Source: Pinguiococcus pyrenoidosus
Taxonomy: Eukaryota; Sar; Pinguiophyceae; Pinguiochrysidales; Pinguiochrysidaceae
Direction of reading: 5' to 3'
NCBI GenBank assembly: GCA_019677205.1
Contig: JAAMXY010001771.1
Span: forward strand, 1 to 17,806
DNA length: 17,806 bases
In this document: positions 8,212-16,875 of the stretch, in pieces
Position numbering within the stretch: position 1 is the stretch's first letter
Layout: every line of letters begins with the position of its first letter
Translations under genes and position numbers: made by a program
The notes under the pieces: model-generated
Told to the model about the DNA's origin: nothing
Databases searched by the model: none
What the model saw: the letters and a program-made list of their open reading frames with translations, nothing else

Positions 8212-8724
8212 ATGGCCACCAGCTTCTACGAGCTGAGCGCTCTGGACATCGATGGCAACGAGCTCGCGTTCAGCGAGCTGGAAGGCAAGGTGGTGCTCAT
8301 CACCAACGTGGCGTCGTACTGAGGCAAAACCAAGTCGCACTACAAAGAACTAGTGCGACTTTACGACGCCTACCACGACGCCGGCCTGGAGCTCTTGCTG
8401 TTCCCCTGCAACCAGTTCGGCGCTCAAGAGCCAGGCACTCCGGAGGAGATCAAGGAGTTCGTGGCCGCCCGAGGCGTCACTTTCCCCATGATGGCCAAGA
8501 TCGATGTGGTGGGAGAGTCGGAATCTCCGGTGTACACGTTCCTTAAGGACGCCACGGACTCCGGAGACCCCACGTGGAACTTCGACAAGTACTACGTCGT
8601 GTCCAGGACCGGAGACGCGGTGTTCGTCGGCTCGTCTCCCGGCGCTGCGGAGGAGACCATTGTGGGATTCTTGGAAGCGTCCGCCGAAGCCCCCGCGGAA
8701 GCCGCTGCAGAAGCCACGGACTAG
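8212..8724 (+). CDS. GPX: Selenocysteine-containing glutathione peroxidase (GPX4/PHGPx-like)
   Basis: The frame encodes 170 residues if TGA at 8320-8322 is read as selenocysteine 37, and stops at TAG 8722. The context NVASY-U-GKTKSHYKEL is the conserved GPx active site, where Sec or Cys always stands at this position. Other catalytic-tetrad parts are present: Gln68 in FPCNQFGAQEPG, and Trp122 and Asn123 in TWNFDKYYV. Reading is intact on both sides, so this is a selenoprotein rather than a nonsense mutation. The enzyme reduces peroxides and lipid hydroperoxides using glutathione or thioredoxin. Lack of the tetramer-interface loop points to the monomeric GPX4-like group. The tail is Ala/Glu-rich. 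ATG 8212 in AAGATGG gives the compact cytosolic form; an in-frame ATG at 8101 would add 37 basic residues. A SECIS element is required; a weak candidate lies 60 bp past the stop. Confidence 0.95.
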
Positions 8725-9729
8725 GCGCGCAGCAGCGCCGAAAGCGAGGCGGGAAAGGATAGGAGGTCGAGCGCGCTGGAGAGCGTCGTTGCTGGGGAAT
8801 GAAACGAGTTGAGTGGGACCTCCGGAGACTCGTGGAGACTCGAACGACACGTCGAAGGCGCCGTTTTGACATCCTGATCCCAACGTGTCTCGCGAAAATT
8901 ACACACGTTTCAGGCTGTAGGAGAGGAGCAGAGAGCTGTAGGAGGGATGCCTTTTTTGACAGATTTTATCCAGGAAAGAAGAATGCGAGTGAACGTGGAG
9001 AGAAAAGCGAAAGGGGCTTCGGACGAACCTGTGGTTTTCTGAGTTACGAGAGACGCCGCTCTCCGTGCGGAGGGTTTCCATGCTGTTGCTACATTTGTCA
9101 ACGACCTGCCCGCCGCGTCAACTGTGGAGAGTGGAGTGGCAAGGGACTCATCCACTAATGCATCAGAGGTGTTTTTGCTGAAGCTTGATATCCGAAGTGC
9201 TGCCCGCGATTTGCCAACCATTGCCGTTACCGGCTGAAACGAGATGTTGATGCACAAAACCAATTCAACCACGGGGATCTGCGGCGCGAAGCGGAAGTGC
9301 CAACGCCGCGCTGCGTCCTGCAAACCCACATCCCGACGGATTCTCGATGTGTTGGTTGTCGCATGGAGTGGGAAAAACATGCACGGGACCGTCTGCCTGG
9401 ACTTCTTTGCGCTTTGTCGCCACGTCGGCGGCCATTCACGATCGCCGCAGTCGCTCGGCGGTCCCTCTCGCGTTTGCCGTCGGGTTACAGCTCCATCGCT
9501 GTGTCATTGTGTGCGCGTAGGGTTGTGTGAAAGTGGGCCATTCCTCATTTGCCTTGCGTTTCCCAATGGGCGTTTCAATCGGACGCCTCCAGGGCTGATC
9601 TCCGCTCGGGTGAGCCCACGTTTCGTGGCTGTACCGCGTGCGTGCGTAGGTCGACACAAAAGGAAGCACCCTCGTCTTCTTTCTGTTCTCCCGCTTCTTC
9701 ATAGCTCTGTCTTCTTCATCTGCTTCTGG
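8725..9729. other. Convergent 3' region between GPX and the methyltransferase
   Basis: This 1-kb space lies between two converging stop codons and should hold both 3' untranslated regions. The GPX side must contain the SECIS element if the selenoprotein is expressed. Several open frames exist on both strands, but none shows a recognised domain or a convincing start. Confidence 0.4.
8785..8848 (+). promoter_or_regulatory. Weak SECIS candidate in the GPX 3' untranslated region
   Basis: A possible stem-loop has a basal helix GTCGTT (8785-8790) with AACGAC (8843-8848), an internal loop, ATGA at 8799-8802 facing GGAG at 8834-8837, and an upper helix ACGAGT (8804-8809) with ACTCGT (8828-8833). The tip is TGGG-ACC-TCCG. 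ATGA facing a GA is the SECIS quartet signature. The unpaired AA expected 10 to 13 nt after the quartet is missing; only CC in the terminal loop could replace it, so this is speculative. Confidence 0.2.
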
Positions 9730-11353
9730 TCACCACCTGGGCATGATGAAGGTGATGTCGATATTCTGATTCTCTGGGCTCGAGCTCCAGCCCACGCCAC
9801 TCGTGTATTCATGGTGGACAAGCTCCATTGACTGCGTGTCCACGAGGCGTCTCAGCATCCCGAAGGCCTCGTCTACAGTTTCCGACACCTCCGGGTTGGT
9901 CATCTGACTTTTGTACAGTCGCATCACGAGCTGCCGGACCATGCGGAAGGGCTTGTTGACCGCGTTCTTCTTGAGCACCTCGAACTCGCAGCCGCCGCAG
10001 TCGATGCGCACGATCTGAAGGATCCGCCGACCGTGGTTGAAAAACTTCTTAATCTCTCCGAAAGACATCTAGAACCGTGGCGCGGAGCGATGGACGTAAG
10101 CGTCGGTATCATGCTTGGCTACGGTCGCATGCTTCGCGTTGGCAGCGCGCAAGTACCTCTCGTTTCAATCGAAGCTCCTCAGGCACGTGCGACGACACCA
10201 TGCCTGGCAAGCCCGCCTGCAGGTGGAACATGCGCTTCGCCTCGTCCACGGTCGCTTTGCCTTCCCTCAACGCCTCTTTGAAGGCATCTGGCGACATCAT
10301 CGGATTGAGGACATACACCTTGCAAGAGGACGTCCGTAGGAGACGGAACTCCCAGTCTAGTCGGGTGCCCGCCATGAAACTATAGGCGGCGCATGTCTCT
10401 CTCTCGTCCACATCCACCCTGTCGGCATCGCGGATGAAGTCCAAGCACACCGGCTGCCCGCCAGCAGGTGCCTTCTGCATCTTGATGCACGAGTAGCGGA
10501 TGGCGCATTTGCCCTGTAGGAAGCAGCTCTCGTGCGTATCTGCGCGGCAGCAGTGATTATCCCGTGCACGGAGCTGCCGCTAGCGGGCCTCAGCGACGCC
10601 TTGCTCACCTCCCTCGCCCGTGTCCTCTGGCAGGACGTCCTCAGAAGGTGGAATGCCCTGCGTCCCGTCCGGATTGACTGCGAGGCGCGGCACCGCGACG
10701 GGCTCGGGCACGTCGAACAGAAGAGCGGTCTGCTCCTGATACTTCCGGAACTTCCGGAGCTCCTCGTGAAAGTCCCGCGGGCTGTGCTGCTCATCCAGCA
10801 CCATCCCGGTGCCCGCGCTCATCCAGGACGAGTCCTCAAACGTCAACCTCAAGCTATCTCTGGGCCAGATGTCCACCCCGAAGAGCGCCATGCCAACGCG
10901 AACCTGAAGCGCATAGCACGTCAGACGCACGAATGACTGAACTGTGCAAGAACTCTGCACTTCGGAACTTAACCCCATTGCGACGCCGCACATTTCCAAA
11001 CAACTGCGATTCTCTTCTGTCAGCTAGACACATCGCTTGCGAAACACGCAGAGAGTCCGGGCATCTCAGAATCGCTCCGGCGCCGACAAGCTACAAACTC
11101 TCTCACGAGTCTGCGTTGAGCGCAATTGTGGAAGTGCGCGCAGCTTCCGGAGGTGAGCCAGCGATCTTTCTTGCCTCCATCTCCGCCGCATTCCCTCTGT
11201 ATCCTTTCGCACACGATCTCCTTGCAGCGCGGACCGTCTTTGGGAGCAGGATCGAAGCCAATGTGGCGCAAAATGTACCTGGACGCCCATGAAGCGACCG
11301 AAAAGGAACGCTAAGATCCCCAGCACCAGTGTGGTGACCCACTGGTACCCCAT
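9730..11353 (-). CDS. FkbM/METTL24-like methyltransferase with N-terminal signal anchor
   Basis: Six exons, 11353-11279, 11220-11107, 11003-10974, 10903-10609, 10539-10157 and 10068-9730, join over GT-AG introns of 58, 103, 70, 69 and 88 nt with consistent phases and encode 411 residues. Residues 1-25 (GYQWVTTLVLGILAFLFG) form a signal anchor, suggesting a Golgi/ER luminal enzyme. A Cys-rich stem follows (EIVCERIQREC, SGSCAHFHNCAQ), then FGVDIWPRDSLRLTFEDSSW, a Cys-containing segment HESCFLQGKCAIRYSC, and the methyltransferase core: AGTRLDWEF...CKVYVLNP, then VRIDCGGCEFEVL, which corresponds to the family motif (I/V)DxEGxExxVL. Two motif positions deviate: Asn in place of the usual Asp before Pro, and Cys-Gly-Gly in place of acid-Gly. 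The 30-nt third exon is inferred from phase and intron size. Substrate unknown. Convergent with GPX, divergent from the WD40-like gene. Confidence 0.8.
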
Positions 11354-11867
11354 GAGAGCTCGCTCCGACTCCGACTCGAAGCCGCCCTACCGTCGGCCAG
11401 TCGGATGCGTTCAACGCGGCTGCGCTGTCGGAATCATGAAGTTGCGGAGGCGCGCGAGAAGACGTGCCTGAACGTAGCAGCAGAAAGTTGGGAAGTAGCG
11501 GAGACGGTGCGCTATTCTGGCATGGAACGCAATCGCAACGATGACTTTTTTGAAGCGAGGCAAACTACTGGCATGTGGCCTCCCACGAGTAGATGTGATT
11601 GGCTTCACATATGATTCTTTTTGTTCATGGGCGGCGCAAATTCGGCGAGAGGATGCAATCCTGTGATTTCAATTATTTTCAAAGTGTGCAGTCTTGCCTC
11701 CATTGGACCGACGCGGTGCAATTCAAAATACTCCACTGCAGTACCCAGTGTACTCCCGCGGCGACCTGGCTTTCCCGCCATTTTCATTCAATCTTGCGCA
11801 ACGGATCCGAGGTGGTTCTCCGCGCGATTTGGCTTCCTTGCTTTGCCTGGCGCCACAGTCCTTGGAG
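11354..11867. promoter_or_regulatory. Divergent promoter between methyltransferase and WD40-like gene
   Basis: The space between start codons at 11353 (minus) and 11868 (plus). Moderately AT-rich stretches lie at 11600-11680. The open frame of the WD40-like gene extends upstream to 11694 without an ATG, so that part is probably untranslated. An E2F-like site is at 11771. Confidence 0.4.
11771..11778 (+). promoter_or_regulatory. E2F-like site TTTCCCGC upstream of the WD40-like gene
   Basis: CTTTCCCGCCATTTTC carries a perfect E2F core ending 89 bp before the ATG at 11868. It has the same core and orientation relative to the gene as the sites before LSM3 and ORC1. Confidence 0.4.
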
Positions 11868-13928
11868 ATGTTCTCTCTGCCCAATGCCTGGGACGAGCTG
11901 CTGGATACCGGAGTTCGCTTGTGCGGCGCCGAGCCCGTGGCGGCCACAAGTGTCCGCTGCGGCGTCTTGCCCACTCGGAGTACCCCCAAGAGCTCGTTCA
12001 GAACCCGAGAATCTGCTGATCTACGGGATTGCGTGCTCACCTGTGGTCCAAACGGAGAAGTGCAGATCGCGAGTTTGGCGAAACACGAGGCGTCCACCTT
12101 CGAGTTCCTGTTTTCGGCGCCGCTGGTGCCCGGAACGGATGTGCAGCCGGAAGTGGTCAGCACAGCAGAAGCCGTCGACCACGTGCTAGTCTTCCCAAGC
12201 ATGGTCCTGTATGCCAGCGGCCGAAGACCAGGGGTCTACGGCTTCAGAAAGCCCGACAGCGCGCGGCCTGGCTTCGTGTTCGGACAGAAGGTGGCGCTTG
12301 TGGCCGAGAATTCGCTGCGCATCCGCGTGTTGCGAAAGTCACCCTCCAGCAAAGTCTTCGTCAGTGGCGACGAAGGAGGCACGCTCCGCCTGGGCTTTGT
12401 CCTGGCCGACTACGCGCCGAATCCGACTGCCGACAACGACATGGACGCCTTCGTGAGCGGCGTCGAAGCATGCGACGGGCCGATTTACTCGGCAGCGTTT
12501 CTCGGAGCCGGCCCGAGGCGCAGCTCGTCTGCCGAAACGCCTGCTCACGTGGAAGAGCAGGGAAGCGTTGCCGTGGGCGCGTACGATGGGAGGCTTTTGA
12601 TGTATGACTACGAGGTCGGATTCGAGGGAAGCGAACCGCGTGTCAAGCTATCGCGTGCGGCGGCCATGCCCGGCGATGGAACCTGCCTCACGACGCTGGA
12701 GGCGCTGGGCAATGGCCTCCTGGTGGGCGGAAGCGCGTCTGGAAGTGTCTTTGTCTGGGACGCCCAGACGCGAATGCTCCTGTCGTTGTGTGACCACACC
12801 ACGTCGCCGGTCGTCACCCTGCGCGAGACTGGGGAGCGAGGCTTTGTGGCCGGCGACTCGGATGGAGGGATCAGGCTCTACACAGTTGCCGAGGCGCAGG
12901 ATGGGGTCGTGTGCAGGCTCGTGCACAAGCGCCAACTGCAAGCTCCAGTAGTGGCGGTCGAGCCAATTCGGCAGCAGCCTGAAGAGGGGGTCCTGCTGCT
13001 CACGACGACGAACCGGATCTTGCTGTGGACCGCGGATGACAAGATGAGGGAAGTTCCCCAGCCGGGCTGTCCGTCGGATGGCAGTGCAGGCGGCCACCGA
13101 GCCAAGGCTGACGTCGCTGCGTCCGAGATCGACCGGCTGCTCTCTTCGTATGCGCCAGAAGAGCCGCGGCTTCGATTGGGACTTGAAGCTCCATCCGTGA
13201 TGCCCCGGGCCACCATTCCTCTGCCACAGGCGAAGCCCCATACCCCCAGATCCGCCGAGAAGACGCCGCAGGCGACGCGAAGAGTGCTGTCAACAGAGCT
13301 GAGCGAGGAAGCTTCTCCCCGGGAACGCGCACCACCGGCGCCGAGCAGAAGCGATCTGAACACAACCCGAAGCTCGGCGCTGAGAAGATTGCAGCCCTCG
13401 ACCGCACGAGAGGAAGGTAGCATCGCCCCACAGCCCCGAGAGGCGATGCCCGTGATCCCGTTCACGCCGCTGGCGGCACCGAAGATTGGCTCTTCGAGAA
13501 TTCTCAGGGAGGCGCTCGCGAAGACCCAAAGCATCGCGTTTCAACCCGAAGAGGTGGTGTTGGAACGCGAGGACGAGGCTAGACTAGCAACGCTGACTGT
13601 CAACCAGCCGGGAGAGGCCAGGAGATATGAGAACCTCGTACCGATCTCGGACGAGCTCTCGGAGGCGGGCGAACGACGACCAAGAGTGCGGAGGCCCGCA
13701 GATCCCGAGTTTGCCGAGCGGCGGAAGGCGGTTGAGGACCTGGAGGTGCCCAGTCAGCCGGACGTCGTGTGCCTTCCGCACGTTGCGCTGACCGCTCCGG
13801 CGCCGAGAATGCGAAGTAGCGTACCCGTGAACCTGCGGTCGCGTCGCTCTCCAGAAGACACCATCCTGGCGCAGCGAATTGCCACCGACAGCATCGTGCT
13901 TGGTGTTCGTGCGTACGTGTATGATTGA
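11868..13928 (+). CDS. WD40-like beta-propeller protein with disordered C-terminal tail
   Basis: An intronless frame of 686 residues from ATG 11868. The open frame continues upstream to 11694 but without ATG, so the first ATG is taken. The N-terminal 395 residues contain repeated strands typical of degenerate WD40 blades: LTCGPNGEVQIASL (57-70), VFVSGDEGGTLRLGFV (163-178), VAVGAYDGRLLMYDYE (234-249), LLVGGSASGSVFVWDA (284-299), FVAGDSDGGIRLYTV (326-340) and LLLTTTNRILLWTADD (376-391). The remaining 290 residues are Pro/Ser/Thr/Arg-rich and probably disordered, with several Thr-Pro and Ser-Pro sites that proline-directed kinases could use. WD40 propellers act as protein-interaction platforms. 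I do not recognise a specific family. It is divergent from the methyltransferase and convergent with the kinase. Confidence 0.8.
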   Translation: MFSLPNAWDELLDTGVRLCGAEPVAATSVRCGVLPTRSTPKSSFRTRESADLRDCVLTCGPNGEVQIASLAKHEASTFEFLFSAPLVPGTDVQPEVVSTAEAVDHVLVFPSMVLYASGRRPGVYGFRKPDSARPGFVFGQKVALVAENSLRIRVLRKSPSSKVFVSGDEGGTLRLGFVLADYAPNPTADNDMDAFVSGVEACDGPIYSAAFLGAGPRRSSSAETPAHVEEQGSVAVGAYDGRLLMYDYEVGFEGSEPRVKLSRAAAMPGDGTCLTTLEALGNGLLVGGSASGSVFVWDAQTRMLLSLCDHTTSPVVTLRETGERGFVAGDSDGGIRLYTVAEAQDGVVCRLVHKRQLQAPVVAVEPIRQQPEEGVLLLTTTNRILLWTADDKMREVPQPGCPSDGSAGGHRAKADVAASEIDRLLSSYAPEEPRLRLGLEAPSVMPRATIPLPQAKPHTPRSAEKTPQATRRVLSTELSEEASPRERAPPAPSRSDLNTTRSSALRRLQPSTAREEGSIAPQPREAMPVIPFTPLAAPKIGSSRILREALAKTQSIAFQPEEVVLEREDEARLATLTVNQPGEARRYENLVPISDELSEAGERRPRVRRPADPEFAERRKAVEDLEVPSQPDVVCLPHVALTAPAPRMRSSVPVNLRSRRSPEDTILAQRIATDSIVLGVRAYVYD

Positions 13929-14425
13929 GACGCGGCTCGCGCGAGGGGCACGTACGCACGACTTTCCCGACAACTATAGATGACGATAGATATTCGCAGA
14001 GAAGAGAGGCGCCAAACCCAAGAACGTGAAGCAGAAGGTGTTTGATAAATAATCTGTAGCAGTTCTCGTGCTGATCAGCTGCATGTCTTTGTACACTCGG
14101 TTTCTTCGCTGATTACCTCGTCTTGTCTGAAGCCTAGTAGATACAGTCAACTGAACTGGATGGCCACGCAGGGGCAAAAACCCATAGGCAAAGTGGCTTG
14201 GCGCCTACGCTCTTTCCACACATGCAAGCTATTAACAGATCCATCCAGTTCCATTTCGGTTTTTGTTGCAGAGAAGTTCCAGAGAAAACCCAACGAACAA
14301 ACCAACAAACAGAAGAGTTGCGCCGAGACCGCTCTCCCGGCGCGACCTTCTTTCGGCTATTTCAAAATCAGTGTCACTGGGTCAGCGCAATCTATTCTCG
14401 TTCTCGAGGTTTCTTCTTGCCATGA
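13929..14425. other. Convergent 3' region between WD40-like gene and kinase
   Basis: About 500 bp between two converging stop codons, without coding sense. It contains ATAAATAAT at 14045, a possible polyadenylation element for the plus-strand gene, and should hold both 3' untranslated regions. Confidence 0.4.
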
Positions 14426-15752
14426 TCAAAGGTCGCTGCTAAAGCGGTCCATGATGATGGCGTTCTGCCGGCTGAGGTTCTCGATGTCCTCCGCGTCCGG
14501 GGAGTCGCTATCAGTGCTTGGACCGCTCGGGCGGCGCGGTTTCCTAGCCGGTGGCGACAAGCCGAGAAGCTTGGCGCAGTCTCTATCCGACAAGCGGCGC
14601 TTGCGAATGTACTGATCTAAGCTCTGCTTGAAGGGCGTGCTGAAGGGGACAGCGTTGGTGGTCTGGCCCCGATGCTTGATCCACGGGTGCTTGAGGATCT
14701 GCGCGGCAGATGGCCGCTGGCGCGCATCCATATGCAGCAGCGCAGACACGAGGTCTCGGGCAGCGAGGCTGATGCCCTCCCACTGCGGCTCGCGGAATCT
14801 CGGCCTCCAGCTGCCGCTGATGATGTGCGCCTCCATGTCGCTGAGCGGCGGCGACCCGCAGAGCAGAATGTACATCACGACGCCGAGGGACCAGACGTCC
14901 ACCTTCTCGTCGTAGCCATCGCCGTGGTGGACCTCAGGAGCCGTGTACTGGTCCGATCCGCAGCGCGAGTAGGCGCGCAGCCGCCTGCCCCCGAGGCGAA
15001 TGGGAACGTCCATCTTCTCTCCCTCGTCCAGATCCGAGTCGGCGCGCAGCAGCTCCACGGTGTTGGAGTCCTCCATCTCCGAGTCCGTCTCCAGCGGGCT
15101 TGCGTCCGTGGACGAGCTGTCCTCAAAGATCTTCGCGACGCCAAAATCGGACATCTTCACGTTGATGTCGCTGTCCTCGTCGATGAGCAGGATGTTCTCG
15201 GGCTTGATGTCGCGGTGGATGATGTAGTTGCTGTGCAGGTAGTCCAGCGCGGACACTAGCTTCTCCATGACCTCCGAGGCATGCCTCTCCGAGTACACTC
15301 CCGCCGACGCGATCCGGTCGAAGAGCTCTCCGCCGGCGGCGTACTCCATGACGATCTCCAGGAAGTCCTCCGACTCGAACACCTCTTCCACCTCCACCAC
15401 GTAGGGGTGCTTGACCCTGGCCAGCGCGGCGATCTCATCCTTGAGCTGCTTCTTGCGATGCAGGCATCTCTTGTCCACCAGCTTGACGGCGAAGCGCTGA
15501 CCATCACTGCGCCGGAAGCACTCGCGAACCTGCGAGTACGTGCCGCAGCCCAGCACCCGACCCAGGCGGTAGTGCGCACGCACGTCGCTGGCGCCCACCC
15601 GCAGGCTGCTGATGCCCTCCGTGATGCGTGGCACCTCTGCCCGTTGCAGCGCAGACAGAGGGGGCAGCCCTACGGCGTCGCAGAGCCCAAAACGTCAGCG
15701 AGAAGCCGCAGGCGGGTTGCGTCAGCACCAGGGGCGTACCTTTGGGTATCAT
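14426..15752 (-). CDS. CAMK-type serine/threonine protein kinase
   Basis: A 13-nt first exon (15752-15740, MIPK plus one base) and a second exon 15669-14426 are joined over a 70-nt GT-AG intron in phase 1 and encode 418 residues. The open frame of exon 2 lacks an ATG before the kinase domain, which supports the tiny first exon. Kinase motifs: Gly loop LGCGTYSQV (44-52), Lys67 in FAVKLVDK, HRDIKPEN with Asp158, DFG at 179-181, TAPEV around 247, DVWSLGVVMYILLCG, and HPWIKHRG closing the domain. These are typical of the CAMK/CHK2/CDPK group. No EF-hands, FHA domain or calmodulin site is evident. DFG to APE spans about 70 residues, with an inserted acidic, Ser-rich segment. The tail is basic and then Ser/Asp-rich. 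Substrate unknown. Convergent with the WD40-like gene. Confidence 0.9.
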
Positions 15753-16279
15753 GCTGGCTTCCCAACCAGCGCCGGGACTTGCGGCCCCTGGCCCAAAAAT
15801 AGTGCCGGTACCGCTAGGGGAGCACGCCGTCACCCAGCGGCCGTGGAACTGCGGCCTCCCGGGCGTCGCGAGCCCTGGCGAAGGGCTTCTAGGCACTGCT
15901 TCCGCCTGCGCGCCGCGGCCCGGCTAGTGGCTCCGCCAGAGAAGTTCGGTGCTGAGGTGGCCTCGAGCACCTAGCCAAGCCTGTCGGCGAAAGAAATCGG
16001 AAGATCGGTGCACTGTAGCGCCTGAGACGGCGCTGGGAAATCTGGCGTCGAGACAACGGCACTGGAGAAGGAACGAATTTTGGGATCTCTCCGCCAAGTA
16101 TCCTGTGTTGTTTCCATCGCTGGCGGCGCGTCGGGGATTGGCCAGCGCCAACGGCGAGCCAATGGAGTCGCCTTCTGGAACAGCGGAATAGAGATTGTGG
16201 CCGAAGTTTTAAAGTTTGACAGCGTGAAGCACAGCGGGATAAACGCCACGTGGAACACCAACGCAACCTCAACGCTCCT
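15753..16279. promoter_or_regulatory. Divergent intergenic region upstream of the kinase
   Basis: About 530 bp between the kinase start (minus) and the next plus-strand ATG. Frames are open on both strands for short distances, but none has an ATG with recognisable content. No AT-rich island or E2F-like site is seen here, unlike most other divergent spaces in the window. Confidence 0.35.
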
Positions 16280-16859
16280 ATGGAGGACGAGGAATCTTCC
16301 AGAAGAGCCCTCGAGGCCCTTCCAGAAAAGTCTTCCGGCCCTCGGACTGATTTCCAACAGTTCGACTGTCCGCAACTGATGCAGGACAGTCAGCACCGGC
16401 TAGAAGAACCGCAGTGTACAGCGGACCCCTCTGGTTCTTACAACGCACTGGTAGCGAGGTTGGCTGATACTTACGTCGCCGCGTCTATGCATCAGTTCGG
16501 AGCCGGATCGATCATAGTGCGTGTTCATGACCTGGACAACTTGCGCCGGCAGCTTCGAGATGCCGGAATCACGAAAAGTCCAAGCAGCGGTGCCCTCGTT
16601 AGAGTTGCAGCAGATGTTCGCTTCGACCTCGCGCAAGAAATCCCTGGTGTCGACGGATTTCGACCGCTTTGTGTTTCTCCGCCGCGTTCTGCCGTTTCAA
16701 TCGGATCGTAGTCTCGTGGCCATCATGCGTCTGAAGTCCAACTTCGTCACGCATTCGTCTGCGGACATGACCTCCTGGGAGCGATCCCTGGCTCTGCTTC
16801 GGCAAGAGCCACGCAGGTGTTGCTCTCACTTTCCTGCCAGAACGAAGCGAGACTTTTGA
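16280..16859 (+). CDS. Hypothetical protein, probable two-exon gene
   Basis: The frame from ATG 16280 (MEDEESSRRALEALPEK) and an overlapping frame ending at TGA 16859 can be joined by removing a 58-nt GT-AG intron (16495-16552), giving 173 residues. The intron length equals that of two other introns here, and codon choice in the second frame (ending DFDRFVFLRRVLPFQSDRSL) looks coding. Without splicing the first frame ends at 16711. I recognise no domain; the middle is Ala/Leu-rich and helical. It is divergent from the kinase and convergent with the small minus-strand ORF. The alternatives are a pseudogene or a non-coding transcript. Confidence 0.35.
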
Positions 16860-16875
16860 GCAGATGAAAATGCTG

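Noticed and set aside
8320-8322. GPX as a pseudogene with a nonsense mutation
   Set aside because: The TGA is exactly at the Sec/Cys active-site position and nothing else in the gene is damaged.
9043-9237. Plus-strand stop-free stretch (AEGFHAVATFVNDLPAAS and on) in the GPX 3' region
   Set aside because: Protein-like in appearance but without an ATG or partner exon and only 64 codons long; it could be chance. It would be worth reviving if RNA-seq shows a spliced transcript.
8910-9831. 156-residue minus and 195-residue plus open frames between GPX and the methyltransferase
   Set aside because: No domain, mutual overlap, and codon content unlike the genes here; more likely 3' untranslated sequence.
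16599-16611. A 13-nt intron (GTTAGAGTTGCAG) joining the two frames of the 16280 gene
   Set aside because: Phase fits, but it is far below any other intron here; the 58-nt intron at 16495-16552 fits as well and matches the local size range.
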